Part shown: positions 45,074 to 55,968 of the stretch, piece after piece | Numbering within the stretch: position 1 is the stretch's first letter | Layout: every line of letters starts with the position of its first letter | Assembly (NCBI RefSeq): GCF_002575655.3 | Contig: NC_053035.3 | Span: 379,603,792 to 379,667,791 of the forward strand | Reading direction: 5' to 3' | Length of the DNA: 64,000 bases | Origin: Aegilops tauschii subsp. strangulata | Taxonomy: Eukaryota; Streptophyta; Magnoliopsida; Poales; Poaceae | Notes under the pieces: model-generated | What the model saw: only the letters and a program-made list of their open reading frames with translations | Told to the model about the DNA's origin: nothing | Database searches by the model: none | Program-made: the position numbers and the translations under genes

Positions 45074-48000
45074 ATGTCTGCTGCTGAATCTCTAGGTTCT
45101 CATCAACTTAACCCATTTCCAGCGTTCCTCAAAGAAAAGTTGCACACCTCTTCAGAGAATTCTATTGTTCAGATTCCTCAGCTGAAGAAAATGGCTGACG
45201 GCAAGAAACCTCAGAAGGGAGGAAAGAAATTGTAAGTCAAGACAGCGTTTGAAATCCCTGAGGATGTATATGATGAATATTGCACTCCTGATGAGGCCAA
45301 ACATGGCAAAGTGCGCATTCAGAGGATAGAGAGGAGATGGGCCAGAGAATGGAGGGAATATCGCTACGTTACACCCCAAGTACATGAAGAAATTCGTTGT
45401 ACACACTCCATGCCCAAGACCTCCATTGGCACTAGGCCAAGAAGCTGATCCCTCTAGCATCAGAAGAGGTGAAGAATTTCCAAAGGAATGGGCTAAGCGT
45501 CAAGCTAAGCTGGCCAAAGTGGCAAAAGAAGCAATGAAGAAATTCAATGAAGATTCTGCTGCTGCTGCTATTGAGGCCTCTGCTAGCAAGCCTCAGAAGA
45601 CCATGCCCAAGAAGCCCGCACATAAGCCCATGACTTCTGCATTAAAGTGCTCACAGCCAAGCTCATCTTCAATGCCCTCGCGGCCCAGCTCCACAAAGCC
45701 CTCACGGCAAATTCCTCAAGCTGCACCAGCTCCTCCAAAGTCCTCAGCTCCTCCTTACAAATCCTCAGCACCTGCGCATCTTGCCTCATGCTAAAGGACA
45801 ACAGGCATCTCAATTGCCTCAGGAGCCTCTGCAAGTTCTTCTGCTCCTCCGCATGCTTCAACTGGCCCCACTCTGCAGAAGACTAAGGCCACTGCTGGAC
45901 GAGGCTCTCGACCAAGTCCTCACAAGAAGCAGGTCGCCTTCCATGTGTCGTCCGATCATGACGAAGCTGATGATGAAGAACTCGCTGAAATCATCAGAGA
46001 TAGACAACAAAGGGCCACTAGAGCCAAAGGCAGCAATGTGCCATTGATGCTAGATCCAAAGCTGATCCTCGACTTCATCGACTTGTGGCACAAGGACCCC
46101 AAGACACCTCTGCCTGAGATGAACCTCACTCCTGGTCAAAGTCATGTGTTGACTGCCTTCATTTTTTTTGACAGAAAGACTGTAAGGGAACCCCCTACAG
46201 TATAATTGGTGCAACAACCCCAAATTGCAAGTACCATGCCTTGAACCTGGGTGGGTGGGAAGGCATCAGCCCCTTCCCACCACTAGGCTATGCCTTAGCC
46301 TGCTGTTGACTGCCTTCATTGATGAGGAGAAATGGAAATTTAAACAGGGGAGGAAGGTGAAGAAAGCGCAGTACAAGAAAGAGCGCTTTCTGAAGCAAAA
46401 CGTTTTGAAGCTTTCACCTGAAGAACTTGTAGCTCTGCAATCAGAGATCAAGAGTCTGAGTGATGAATTTGATCGCTACTATGCTGACTGGCTTGGAGCC
46501 AAAGTTAGGTTTGTGAAGTTAACTGAGAAATTCACTACCAATGTTGCAGCCCCAACGCAACAAGAAATTCCTCAGGCTGAGGCATCTGCTCAGCCGACTG
46601 AAGAACATGCCAGCACCGATGATGAAAATCAGGCTGCTGATGAAACTACTAGTACCAGAGCTAATGACTGCATTCCAGCTGCTGATGAAACTGCCAGGGC
46701 AACCACTAGTGTTGCGTCTGAAGAACAAGTCAGGCCAGCTGAAGCTTCAACCGCTGTGCCTGAAGAAACTGAACATGCCAGGGCAACTGCATCAGTTATG
46801 CCTGAAGAAAATGAACCAGTTTCCTCTGCTCCTCCTACACCTACACCAAGTTCAATTCTTCCTTCTGCATCAGATGCAAAGAAGACCAAGGCTGCAGAGC
46901 GTGCAGCAGTGAAGAAAAGGAAAGCATCAACTTCATCAGAATCTTCAGCTCCGAAGAAGATGAAGAAATTGACAAGCTCTTTTGAGAATCCAATTGATGT
47001 TGTTCCAGTCTCATGCATGCCATCAAAGGAACTCGTTCCCTTTGGTGAAGACTATGTGATCCCAAGCGGATCTGATGAAGATGTTCCTTCTGCTGCTACT
47101 TCAGAGCAGTTGGATGAAGAAATTGAAGTGGATCCAATCCCTTCAACCCCAGTTGTCTCATCGCCCATGCCTCAGTTCATAGTTGAAGAGGCCGGCGTTG
47201 AAGAAATGAGTGAACAAGATGAGGTTGTGGACATTGGGAGCACAACACTTGTGATGAATGATGACTTTTGGGAAAGTCAGCACCCCAATCTCCCTTGTTG
47301 ACTCCTTTGCAACAAATTCCTCAGTCCCCGGTGCCTACTGAAGTTCAAATGGGCTCTGAAGAACCTCACCCCACTCCATCTATTCATGACGAGATTCCAG
47401 CCACTAGTGCTGATGAAATTGCTGCTGAAGAATTGAAGACCCAGGCTGCCACTGAAGAAGAAACTAAAATTCCTCAGCCTGTGGATCCTGAGATTGTGAT
47501 TCCTGAAGTCGTTATGCAATTGACTGACACTCCTCAGCCCAAGCCAAACGATCCCTTCTCAAAGAAGAAAAACTTCAAGGCTGATGACTTCTTCCACGAG
47601 CACGTGTTCGTCACTGAGTACAACCCATATGACTCTGCTCGTCTTAGAAGGAAGCGTTTCTGGACTGCCAGCCAAGCCAACTTCTATTCTTCGCTGCTTT
47701 TCAACAAAGACAAAGTCTTCGACCATGAGCATATTCCTCACGTGGATATGGAATCACTGCCTTGCTTCACGCCAGTCCTCAGTGTTCTTCATGAAGCTGG
47801 ACTGCTCAACTTTTGCATTGATATTGTTGATTGGAATGAAGAGCTAATTCTTTAGTTCTATGCAACGCTGCACATCACAGGAAATGCTGAAGATGTGAAC
47901 TCTTGGGTGTTGGACTGGATGACGGAAAATACTCACTTCAAAGCACCGGCCCTTGAATTGCTTCATGCCCTTCCTGTCAGTCCTCCCCTTGAAGGTGCTC

Positions 48001-48977
48001 GTTGTATATACCATGAACCTGAGCTTACAGATCACTACATGCAAGTGTTGATGAAGCCGCTGAAGCCCGGTCAAGCCCCAAGGACCAAATTCCTCGTGAA
48101 GGAATTGCGGTATGTGCCTCGGACTGTCTATCGCATTCTAACGAAGACATTGAGTCCAATAAAAGGCCACGACTCAAATGATGAAGAGGTCGTTGGCATC
48201 ATGAAGATTCTGCTTTTCAACATCATTCATGGCGTTCCTGTCAACTACCATGATTTCTTCATGAGGACTCTGGCCAATGTTGCACTATCTCCATTTGAGT
48301 TGAAGCCTAACGCTCCTTGGATTATAAGATTCCTCAGAACAAGGTCTTCCCTCAACTATAAGGCTGACTTTCAGAATCATCTCAGCTACTTGCCACCCAT
48401 TGAAGTCCTCAAACGGACATTTTCCTCAGCTGATGAAAAGGGCAAGGCCGCTGCAGTTATTGATGAAGGCATTCGTCCATTGGATGGTCAGTTCTGCAAA
48501 GCTGCATCTTACTCCACCAATGATGACTCTGTCACAAATGCTTCAAAGCAAAATCCTGAAGGCACAGCTCCAATGGTGATGACTGATCGTGAGCTTCTCC
48601 TCAGTCTTCACCAGAAGGTCGATCGCAACCACAAATGGGTTAAGCGTTAGTTTGGTTCTATTCTTCACAACATGACTGCTACACACAATGCAGTGAAGAA
48701 AAACCATTACTACCTCCATGAAGTCTTCGGTCGCACCTGGGCTGTTCTGTCACATCTTTATGGTGAAGAAGATCTGAAGCAAATGGGTCTTAAGCAGGAC
48801 TTTGACTGGTCTCAGCATCCAGAGAAGAAATTCAAGAAAGTCAAAGTTCCCTCCTTGGTGGCCAGCTCATATTCTTCATCATGCGACACAGATGAGCATG
48901 AAGATTTGGACGACGCTGCGGCAGGCCCTACTACAACAAATGACCCCAACAACGCTGGCGCTCCTTCATCAACATGA
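45074..48977 (+). pseudogene. copia 3' accessory ORF (Sirevirus 'envelope-like' position), broken
   Basis: Starts ATG 45074 (MSAAESLGSHQLNPFP) and ends TGA 48975-48977. The product would be Pro/Ser/Ala/Lys-rich in the first half, Glu/Thr-rich in the middle, then a better conserved part (about 47580-48640: DDFFHEHVFVTEYNPYDSAR, LLHALPVSPPLEGARCIYHE, VKELRYVPRTVYRILTKTL). Breaks: TAA near 45233, frameshifts near 45380, 45790 and 47290, TAG 47853-47855 and TAG 48648-48650 (both fit CAG-to-TAG), and a SINE at 46164-46303. No signal peptide or clear membrane segment is visible, so an envelope role is not supported here. Confidence 0.7.
46164..46303 (-). mobile_element. tRNA-type SINE (possibly Au-like)
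   Basis: 140 bp flanked by a 17-bp direct repeat TGTTGACTGCCTTCATT (46147-46163 and 46304-46320). On the - strand it starts AGCAGGCTAAGGCATAGCC, has a pol III A box TAGCCTAGTGG (46290-46280), a B box GGTTCAAGGC (46247-46238) and ends in a short A run (T run at 46164-46169 on +). Taking it and one repeat out restores the host frame (HVLTAFI to DEEKWKF). The Au family name is from memory. Confidence 0.85.
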
Positions 48978-49031
48978 TATTCTTCAGGGGCGTTAGTCCT
49001 CATTTTTCGATCATTTTGGTCATTCGATGAC

Positions 49032-49494
49032 AAAGGGGGAGAAATTTGAGTTATTCTTCAAACGGGTCTCTATATATGGGCGTTTTTTGCTAAGTTACAA
49101 ATCTCGTTCTTTTGAAGACTTTGTTGGATCGAATTGAACTTAAACCCGATGGTGGTCTGATACTTTTGATGTGTTCTTCTGCATGCTTATTCCTCATACA
49201 TGTTAATGCACGCATGCTGGATTACATCAGCCACCATATTTCATCATGCATTTCAAATTCTTCATATTATATGTTAAATGCGTGTATGGATTACAAGATA
49301 TAGGGGGAGATCTCCATGATTCTACTCTTCAAGTGTGCACTGCTTCAAAAGTAAATTCCTCTTATGCACATCTTCAAGGGGAGTTCTTCTATATCTTGCA
49401 ATCAAATTCCTCAATATCTGTATTTACATTTCATATGTTCCATACCCATTGAAAACATAACCTATACTGTCATCAATCACCAAAAAGGGGGAGA
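49032..49494 (+). other. series of polypurine tracts before the copia 3' LTR
   Basis: AAAGGGGGAGAAA (49032-49044), TAGGGGGAGA (49301-49310), CAAGGGGAG (about 49376-49383) and AAAAAGGGGGAGA (49482-49494, directly before the LTR). Repeated polypurine tracts are a known Sirevirus trait. Confidence 0.7.
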
Positions 49495-49495
49495 T

Positions 49496-50993
49496 TGTAA
49501 GTGCATCTAGTGCCCCTTAGTGATTTTGGTGTATTGAAGACTTATAGATTAAGGGACTCATGTGTTTGTGAGTGTACACAAGTCTATAAGTCTATGAGGA
49601 GTTTGATATTTGTAGAGAAAGTCGACCCCAAAAAATGAATGTCTTCGACTGAAGACTTTGGATTTCTGAAGACCTTGAAAGTGAAGAAATTGGTGTGACC
49701 CTGAAGACTTGATATTCATACGAGGAACATGAAGCGTGAAGACTTTTGTTTTTGTAGTTTCATTCTCTCTTTCTTGAGTCATAGTAAACACCGTACTGTT
49801 AAAGGGGGTCGAGGAAATACTAAGGAAAAATTTCCATGTGATGCTCAACTCAAAATCCTACACCTACCAATCCCTTCGAGTGAAGCCATTGGAAATCTTA
49901 TACAGCTCAATCAAATTTCTTTAGTAACAGAGACAAAGTTCTTCTGGTCTCTGAGGAATTTGTTCTGACTGAGGAGTTAGGAATTTGCCAGTGCGGATTG
50001 CCTACAGGTGAGGAACATGATAGCCCTGAGGAATTTGATAGTCAAATTTCTGACCGTTGCTGTGCTACGCGCCATCTGTCCCAAAATATCTACCCACCTA
50101 ACGGTCATATCATTTAGGGGCATTTATGTCTTATCATGTCGGGTTGCTCCCTAGGCTATAAATAGCCGCCCCCTACAACCACTAGCTGGTTGGCTGCTCC
50201 GAGAGAAACTGACACTTGTCATTTGAGAGCATCCCATCCTCCGAGGACTTTGAGTGAAAATCATCCAGTGAGGAAAACCCAAACCCAAACACCTACAAAC
50301 CCAAAGTGATTGAGCATCACTGAAGAGATTGATCCTGCGTGGATCCGATGGTTGTTACCTTTGAAGATTGTGCATCTTCTAGACGGTTAGGCGTCATAGT
50401 CTAGAGCATCCAAGAGGAAATTGTGGATCGCCGAGTGACCGAGTTTGTGAAGGTTTGGAAGTCACCTGAAGACTTGCCACGAGTGATTGGGCGAGGTCTA
50501 TGTGACCTTAGCTCAAGGGGAATACGGTGAGGACTGTGTGTCCGGGTCTGTGTGTCCTCGGGTTTAAATACCTAGCCGCTCCAACCAGACGTACAACTGT
50601 CACAGCAGTTGGAACTGGTCTACCAAATCATTGTCTTCACCAAGCCTACTGGTTCTATTTCCTCAACTCTTTCATTTCCTCATTACTGTGTTGTGTGCTT
50701 GTTCATATCTGTTTGAAGACTTTAACTGGAGACTTTCTCAATTTCCTCAGTCCAATTTCTTCAGTCTGTTTGTCTTCATCATGTTTATCCTGTGCTTACG
50801 CTTTCTGTACTCTGTGCGTGTTTTCATTTCATCATTATGTCCATGCTTATGTTATGCTATGACTGCATCTGAGTACTTATTCTGCTGCAAGTAGTTCTTC
50901 GCTAAGGAATTTCCTCACCCTGAAATTCCTCATTGAAGAATTTATAAAATCCGCCTATTCGCCCCCCCCTCTAGTCGACTGAACGCACTTTCA
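49496..50993 (+). repeat. copia (Sirevirus-like) 3' LTR
   Basis: 1498 bp from TGTAAGTGCATCTAGTGCC to GAACGCACTTTCA. TATA-like GGCTATAAATAGCC at about 50155-50168. A C-rich CGCCCCCCCCTCTAG stands near the end, as in other LTRs of this group. Its partner LTR is left of the window. Confidence 0.88.
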
Positions 50994-51500
50994 GCGACAA
51001 CCATATGGCTCCTGCCAGTTGCCGATAACTTCTACAAAACATGATCCATCTCATACAACAATTTATATATCATCACGTCTTGACCATATCACATCACAGC
51101 AAGCCCTGCAAAAACAAGTTAGATGTCCTCTACTTTATTGTTGCAAGTTTTACCTGGCTGCTACGGGCTTAGCAAGAACCGTTCTTACCTACGCATCAAA
51201 ACCACAATGATTTTTCGTCAAGTGTGTTGTTTTAACCTTCAACAAGGACTGGGCATAGTCAAACTCGATTCAACTAAAGTTGGAGAAACAGACACCCACT
51301 AGCCACCTATGTGCGAAGCACGTCGGTAGAACCAGTCTCATGAACGCGGTCATGTAATGTCTGTCTGGACCGCTTCATCCAACAATACCGCCGAATCAAA
51401 GTATGACATGCTGGTAAGCAGTATGACTATTATCGCCCACAACTCTTTGTGTTCTACTAGTGCATATAACATCTACGCATAAACCTGGCTCAGCTGCCAC
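50994..51500 (-). mobile_element. Angela/WIS/BARE-type copia element, internal region next to its 5' LTR
   Basis: On the - strand the LTR end is followed by GTGGCAGCTGAGCCAGG, a PBS-like sequence, then untranslated leader. It is cut at 50994 by the insertion of the Sirevirus-like element. No gene is present. Recognised from memory of this LTR group. Confidence 0.7.
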
Positions 51501-53072
51501 TGTTGGGGAGCATAGTAATTCAAAAATTTCCTACGATCACGTAAGATCTATCTAGGAGAAGCATAGCAACGAGCGGGGAGGGTGTGTCCATGTACCCTCG
51601 TAGACCGAAAGCGGAAGCGTTTAGTAACGCGGTTGATGTAGTCAAACGTCTTCACGATCAAAGTACCGAACGTACGGCACCTCCGTGTTCAGCACACGTT
51701 TAGCACGATGACGTCCCACGAGCTCTTGATAAAGTTGAGGACGAGGGAGAGTTCCGTCAGCACAACGGCGTGGTGACGGTGATGATGAAGTTACCGGCGC
51801 AGGGCTTCGCCTAAGCACTACGACGATATGACCGAGGTGTAAAACTGTGGAGGGGGCACCGCACACGGCTAAGAGATTGTCTATTGTGCCTTTGGGTGCC
51901 CCCCTCCCCACGTATATAAAGGAGGGACGGAGGAGGAGGCCGGCCAGGAGGAAGCGCGCCCAAGGGGGGAGTCCTACTCCAAGTAGGATTCGCCCCCCCC
52001 CCCATCCTACTTCCACAAGGAGAAGGGGGAAGGAGAGGGAGAAGAGAAGGAAAGGGGGGTCGGCCCCCTAGCCCTACTACAATTTGGTTTGGGCTAGGGG
52101 CGCAGGCGCCACACCTTGGCCTGCCTCTTCTATTCCACCACTAGGCCCATGAGGCCCAATAACTTCCCGGGGGCTTTCGGCAACCCCCCGTACTCCAAAA
52201 CTTATCAGAAACGACCCGAACCAATCCGGTGTCCGAATGTAGCCCTCCAATATATGAATCTTTATGTCTCGACCATTTTGAGACTCCTCGTCATGTCCGT
52301 GATCTCATCTGGGACTCCGAACAACCTTCGGTGCATCAAATCACATAAACTCATAATACGAATCGTCATCAAACGTTAAGCATGCGGACCCTGCGGGTTC
52401 GAGAACTATGTAGACATGACCGAGACATGTCTCCGGTCAATAACCAATAGTGGAACCTAGATGCTCATATTGGCTCCTACATATTCTATGAAGATCTTTA
52501 TTGATCAAACCGCATAACAACATACGTTGTTCCCTTTGTCATCGGTATGTTACTTGCCCGAGATTCGATCGTCGGTATCATCATACCTAGTTCAATCTCA
52601 TTACCCACAAGTCTCTTTACTCGTTCCGTAATGCAACATCCCGCAACTAACTCATTAGTCACACTGCTTGCAAGGCTTATAGTGATGTGCATTACCGAGA
52701 GGGCCCAGAGATACCTCTCCGACATTCGGAGTGACAAATCCTAATCTCGATCTATGCCAACTCAACAAACACCATCGGAGACACCTGTAGAGCATCTTTA
52801 TAATCACCCAGTTACGTTGTGATGTTTGATAGCACACTAAATGTTCCTCCGGTATTCGGGAGTTGCATAATCTCATAGTCATAGGAACATGTATAAGTCA
52901 TGAAGAAAGCAATAGCAATAAACTAAACGATCATAGTGCTAAGCTAACGGATGGGTCTTGTCCATCACATCATTCTCTAATGATGTGATCCCGTTCATCA
53001 AATGACAACACATGTCCATGGCTTGGAAACTTAACCATCTTTGATTAACGAGCTAGTCTAGTAGAGGCATAC
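51501..53072 (-). repeat. Angela/WIS/BARE-type copia LTR, outer end missing
   Basis: On the + strand it begins TGTTGGGGAGCATAGTAATT, the complement of the usual LTR 3' end, and runs to GAGCTAGTCTAGTAGAGGCA (53051-53069 region), a part near the LTR start. The last 150 or so bases toward the true LTR start are missing; sequence switches to element E at 53072. It contains the typical CACGTATATAAAGGAGG TATA region (about 51910, complement strand gene sense). Confidence 0.82.
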
Positions 53073-53569
53073 AAGGGTCTTGCCGTGGCGTGCAGTCATC
53101 CCCGGCAAGGTGCTTGCCGGGGGTCTTGTGGATTTCCTCGGCTAGGATCCCGCCGAGGGTCGCTGTCTTCTAGTCCTCATCTGATCTTGTATGCTCATGA
53201 CCTTGACAAAGATCGGCATGCCACCATAGAGGTGCCTCCCGAGCCTTGGTTCCAACGTAGTCGTTGGCGGCGTTTGGAACTCTTGGGCTTGAGGGTGGCT
53301 CGCTCCGCTCGTGTTGGGCAAGCTGCCCCGGCAAGGTTCTTGCCGGGGCCGCGGGGGCCGCCCCGGCAATGATCTTGCCGGGGGAGTCCACCTCGCCCCC
53401 TTGCTCTTTGTGTCTCCGATCTTGGCGTTGCTTCCGGTCGCCTTGTACCTTCGGCTTCTCTCCAGCTTCCCTCCTTTGCCCTGCTAAGTGTGGCCGCGGC
53501 GTGTGGCTCTGACTGCTCGTGCGCAAGTAAAAGGGTCAAAAGGAGAGTCCCTACTTTTGTACACCGACA
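53072..53569 (-). repeat. element E 3' LTR, partial
   Basis: 498 bp matching 63146-63540 plus an extra internal stretch (about 53250-53345) that the 5' LTR lacks, because the 5' LTR has an inner deletion near 63329. Ends CACCGACA. Confidence 0.88.
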
Positions 53570-54163
53570 GAAGCCCCCGGGCCTGGGCCACACATAAGCG
53601 CAACGCGTTGTTGGGACAGGCCCAGAACGGTGCGCGGGCAGGTGGGGCGGATTTTTTCCGCAGTAACTGTTTCGTCTGCTGCGCTTCCCCACGACCTGCG
53701 TTAACGCGCGACGTGGAGGGTTGTGCGTGACGTGGGGGTCATGCGTGGGGCGGTTCCCGCACGCATGCGTCACATCATGGTAAAGGGGTGGCTCGCGCCT
53801 TCCCCAGGAAAGAGGGAGGCGCAGAGGCGCGGCTCATTTATTCGGGCGGACCCGGGTCGTGGCCTTCAAGGCGTGTGTGCCCCACGATCACGGGGTGGGG
53901 AACGGTCGCCTCACCCGTCCCCTCGGTTCTACTTGCTCGCCACGTGTCCCCCATGCAGGTGGCAGGCGGTGGAGGCGGAATACCGGGCCGTCGCTGAGTG
54001 GGGCAGTGGGTCGGTCCTGATTCCCTGCGCCCCTGGTGACTGGATTGGTCGAATGGGGCGGCCGAGCCCCGACTCCACCCCTTTGTAAGAAGGGTAGGGG
54101 GCGGCATTCCACATTCTCCCATCATCCATTTCCTTCTACCTCCGCTCCTTTCTTCCATCTGCC

Positions 54164-54808
54164 ATGGCGAGAGGAGGTGTCGGTCCTTCAACGGTGGTAG
54201 CGAGTGTTGCTGCTCGACAGCGCGTCCCCCCTTCCCAGGAGCTCGCGGCGGCGGATCCAGCCGTGAGGGGAAGGGGGCGAGGCCGAGGTCATCGTGGCGC
54301 TTGGGGAAAAGGTGGACGGGGCAGTGCACCGGTCCTGCCTCCGCCAATGGTACCCCTTCCGATGGAGGGCCACGTCGGGGACCAGCCTTGTGAGTTCTTC
54401 ATCAGGCTACGTCGGCCGCCGCGTCGTCGTCTTCGTCTTCCTACCCCGTTTGCTCGGGAGATGGAGCGTGATCCGCCCCAGACCCTCAGGTTGCACATGA
54501 GGGGCTGCGGGAATGGCGGCACGCGGGTTGACATCGAATTCCCCGCCCCTCAGGTCATGTACCTCCGTCGTGGATGGAAGACGTTCGCTCGCATCCACAG
54601 CCTGACGGTGGGGCTCGTCCTCTACTTCAAGTTAATGGAGGACGGCCTGCTCTCTGTCAAGGTCTTCGGAGATCTTGGAACTCGCATGAGGTGCTACGTG
54701 GAGAGCTCCTCCGACGATGAAGATTCCTCCTCGAGCGGGAGTGACGAGGAGGACAGCGACAGCGACGATGGAGTCGAGCGGCGGGATGCCGACCCCGACT
54801 CTGACTGA
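54164..54808 (+). CDS. B3-like DNA-binding protein encoded opposite to gag-pol in element E
   Basis: Intact 214-aa frame. Residues 35-53 are an Arg/Gly-rich arm. Residues 78-169 have the order of a plant B3 domain: CEFFIRLRRP, LPTPFAREMERDPPQTLRL, a Gly-rich turn, VDIEFPAPQVMYLRRGWKTF, ARIHSLTVGLVLYFKL and LLSVKVFG, matching the B3 pattern 'P..FA... L... W/GW..F...H.L..G..L.F......V.VF'. Residues 180-214 are an acidic Ser/Asp/Glu tail, like an activation or histone-contact tail. Starts about 600 bp inside the 3' LTR, with two leaders' worth of GC-rich sequence; TATA mutated (see A). The B3 call is from pattern reading, not a profile search. Known B3 proteins bind DNA in the nucleus. Role in the element is unknown. 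Confidence 0.75.
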   Translation: MARGGVGPSTVVASVAARQRVPPSQELAAADPAVRGRGRGRGHRGAWGKGGRGSAPVLPPPMVPLPMEGHVGDQPCEFFIRLRRPPRRRLRLPTPFAREMERDPPQTLRLHMRGCGNGGTRVDIEFPAPQVMYLRRGWKTFARIHSLTVGLVLYFKLMEDGLLSVKVFGDLGTRMRCYVESSSDDEDSSSSGSDEEDSDSDDGVERRDADPDSD

Positions 54809-55968
54809 CCGCGTCGCCCCTCCCTCGGCGTCGCGCCCTGCCGAGGGCCTTCCTCGTCAAGCCCTCCATCGGCGCGCTCCCCGTCGTCTCCTTGGGCGGC
54901 TGGCGTAGGAGGGCCGGGGAAGGCGGAGAAGGCAGGTGGCGGCTATCAAGTCGGAGTACGCGGGCACCGACGCCTTCGTCGTGTATTGCCGGCCCGCTGC
55001 CTCATCTTCCAGCTCCTTTCCCGGCACCAAGATGTTCTCTTGGTACCTTCTGCTCCTTGCACCTCGCCTAGGCGCCCCTTTTGCCCTCCTGTTGTCTTGT
55101 TCTACCTTCTGAGGAGAGGGACAAGAAAGGGATTACATGCACCTTATCTCTTTTTAGTTTGTAAGCCTGCGGGCACTTGTTAGTTTTAAGACTTGTAATC
55201 CCCTTGCTCATGTTTTTAATTCCGTATGAACTGTACCTGTATGGGATGTTTTTAATGAAAGGGTGCTTGTCGGGTTCTTTGTGCGTGAGCGAGGCCCATG
55301 CCAAGGAACGAATCCTTGTTATTTTTAAGATAAACATTGTCACCCGGCAACATGCCTTGTCGTCCCCCCACTTCAGTTGACCATTCTCTCGCTCTTGGCG
55401 GAGGCAGGGGTGAAGTAGAGTTAGGCCCCTCGTTTACTTTCTTGCCACCGCTACTGCAACCCGGTTCTGTTCCAGTGGCTTGGGTACAAGAAGAAGGGGG
55501 AGCACGGTGGTTTTAGAGCGAAACGAGGTCTCATTTGTCCCAGTTCCATACGGAAATGTATAACAAGGGATGAAAGACTTATCTGAATTCGCAGCCCCCG
55601 GCAACCTTGGCTTGCCGTGGTTGGATCCTTGTGTCTTCAGTCCCCGGCAGTCTTGGCTTGCTGGGGCCGGAGCATCGGTCCGTTCTCTTTCTCTCAAGCG
55701 GCTCAGCAGAAGTGTCCATGTGCCCTGCAAACCAAAGAGGATAGAAAGACGCATCCTCAACCTCTAGGCTAGGGGTTAGTCGCCGCTAAGCACTATCAAC
55801 CCTAACCGAGGGAGAGACTCAACCTAGCAAGCATGCTATAACTTAGGGCGCCAGCGCTTCGTTTATTTATGCTCAGGGTCTGCGCCTGGCTTTGTACAGA
55901 GGGTTACATGCCTTGTCGGCAAAGCTTGTACAAAAGGTGGCTTGCCGGGAGTCCCAACAAGCCGCGCC
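54809..55968. other. element E non-coding stretch after the B3-like gene
   Basis: Matches 35230-36305 of element A. No gene. Carries the likely 3' end of the + strand gene near 55190-55260 and several CCGGCAA words. Confidence 0.65.

Larger units (their letters stand above)
1..50993 (+). mobile_element. Sirevirus-like Ty1/copia retrotransposon, 5' part outside window, split into three segments
   Basis: Segments 1-2971, 31671-32887 and 43934-50993 read as one copia element: Gag, protease, integrase, RT, RNase H, a long 3' accessory ORF, several polypurine tracts and a 3' LTR. This order (integrase before RT) is copia. An accessory ORF after pol plus multiple polypurine tracts is known for the Sirevirus genus. 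The joints are exact: the pol frame runs across both insertions once one TSD copy is removed. The 5' LTR lies left of the window, so the element's own TSD cannot be checked; its right TSD would be GCGAC at 50994-50998. Maximus-type is my guess from the LTR start TGTAAGTGCATCTAGTGCC. Confidence 0.9.

Noticed and set aside
51642..52071. Frames in the Angela-type LTR
   Set aside because: Fall in LTR sequence with no conserved coding potential.
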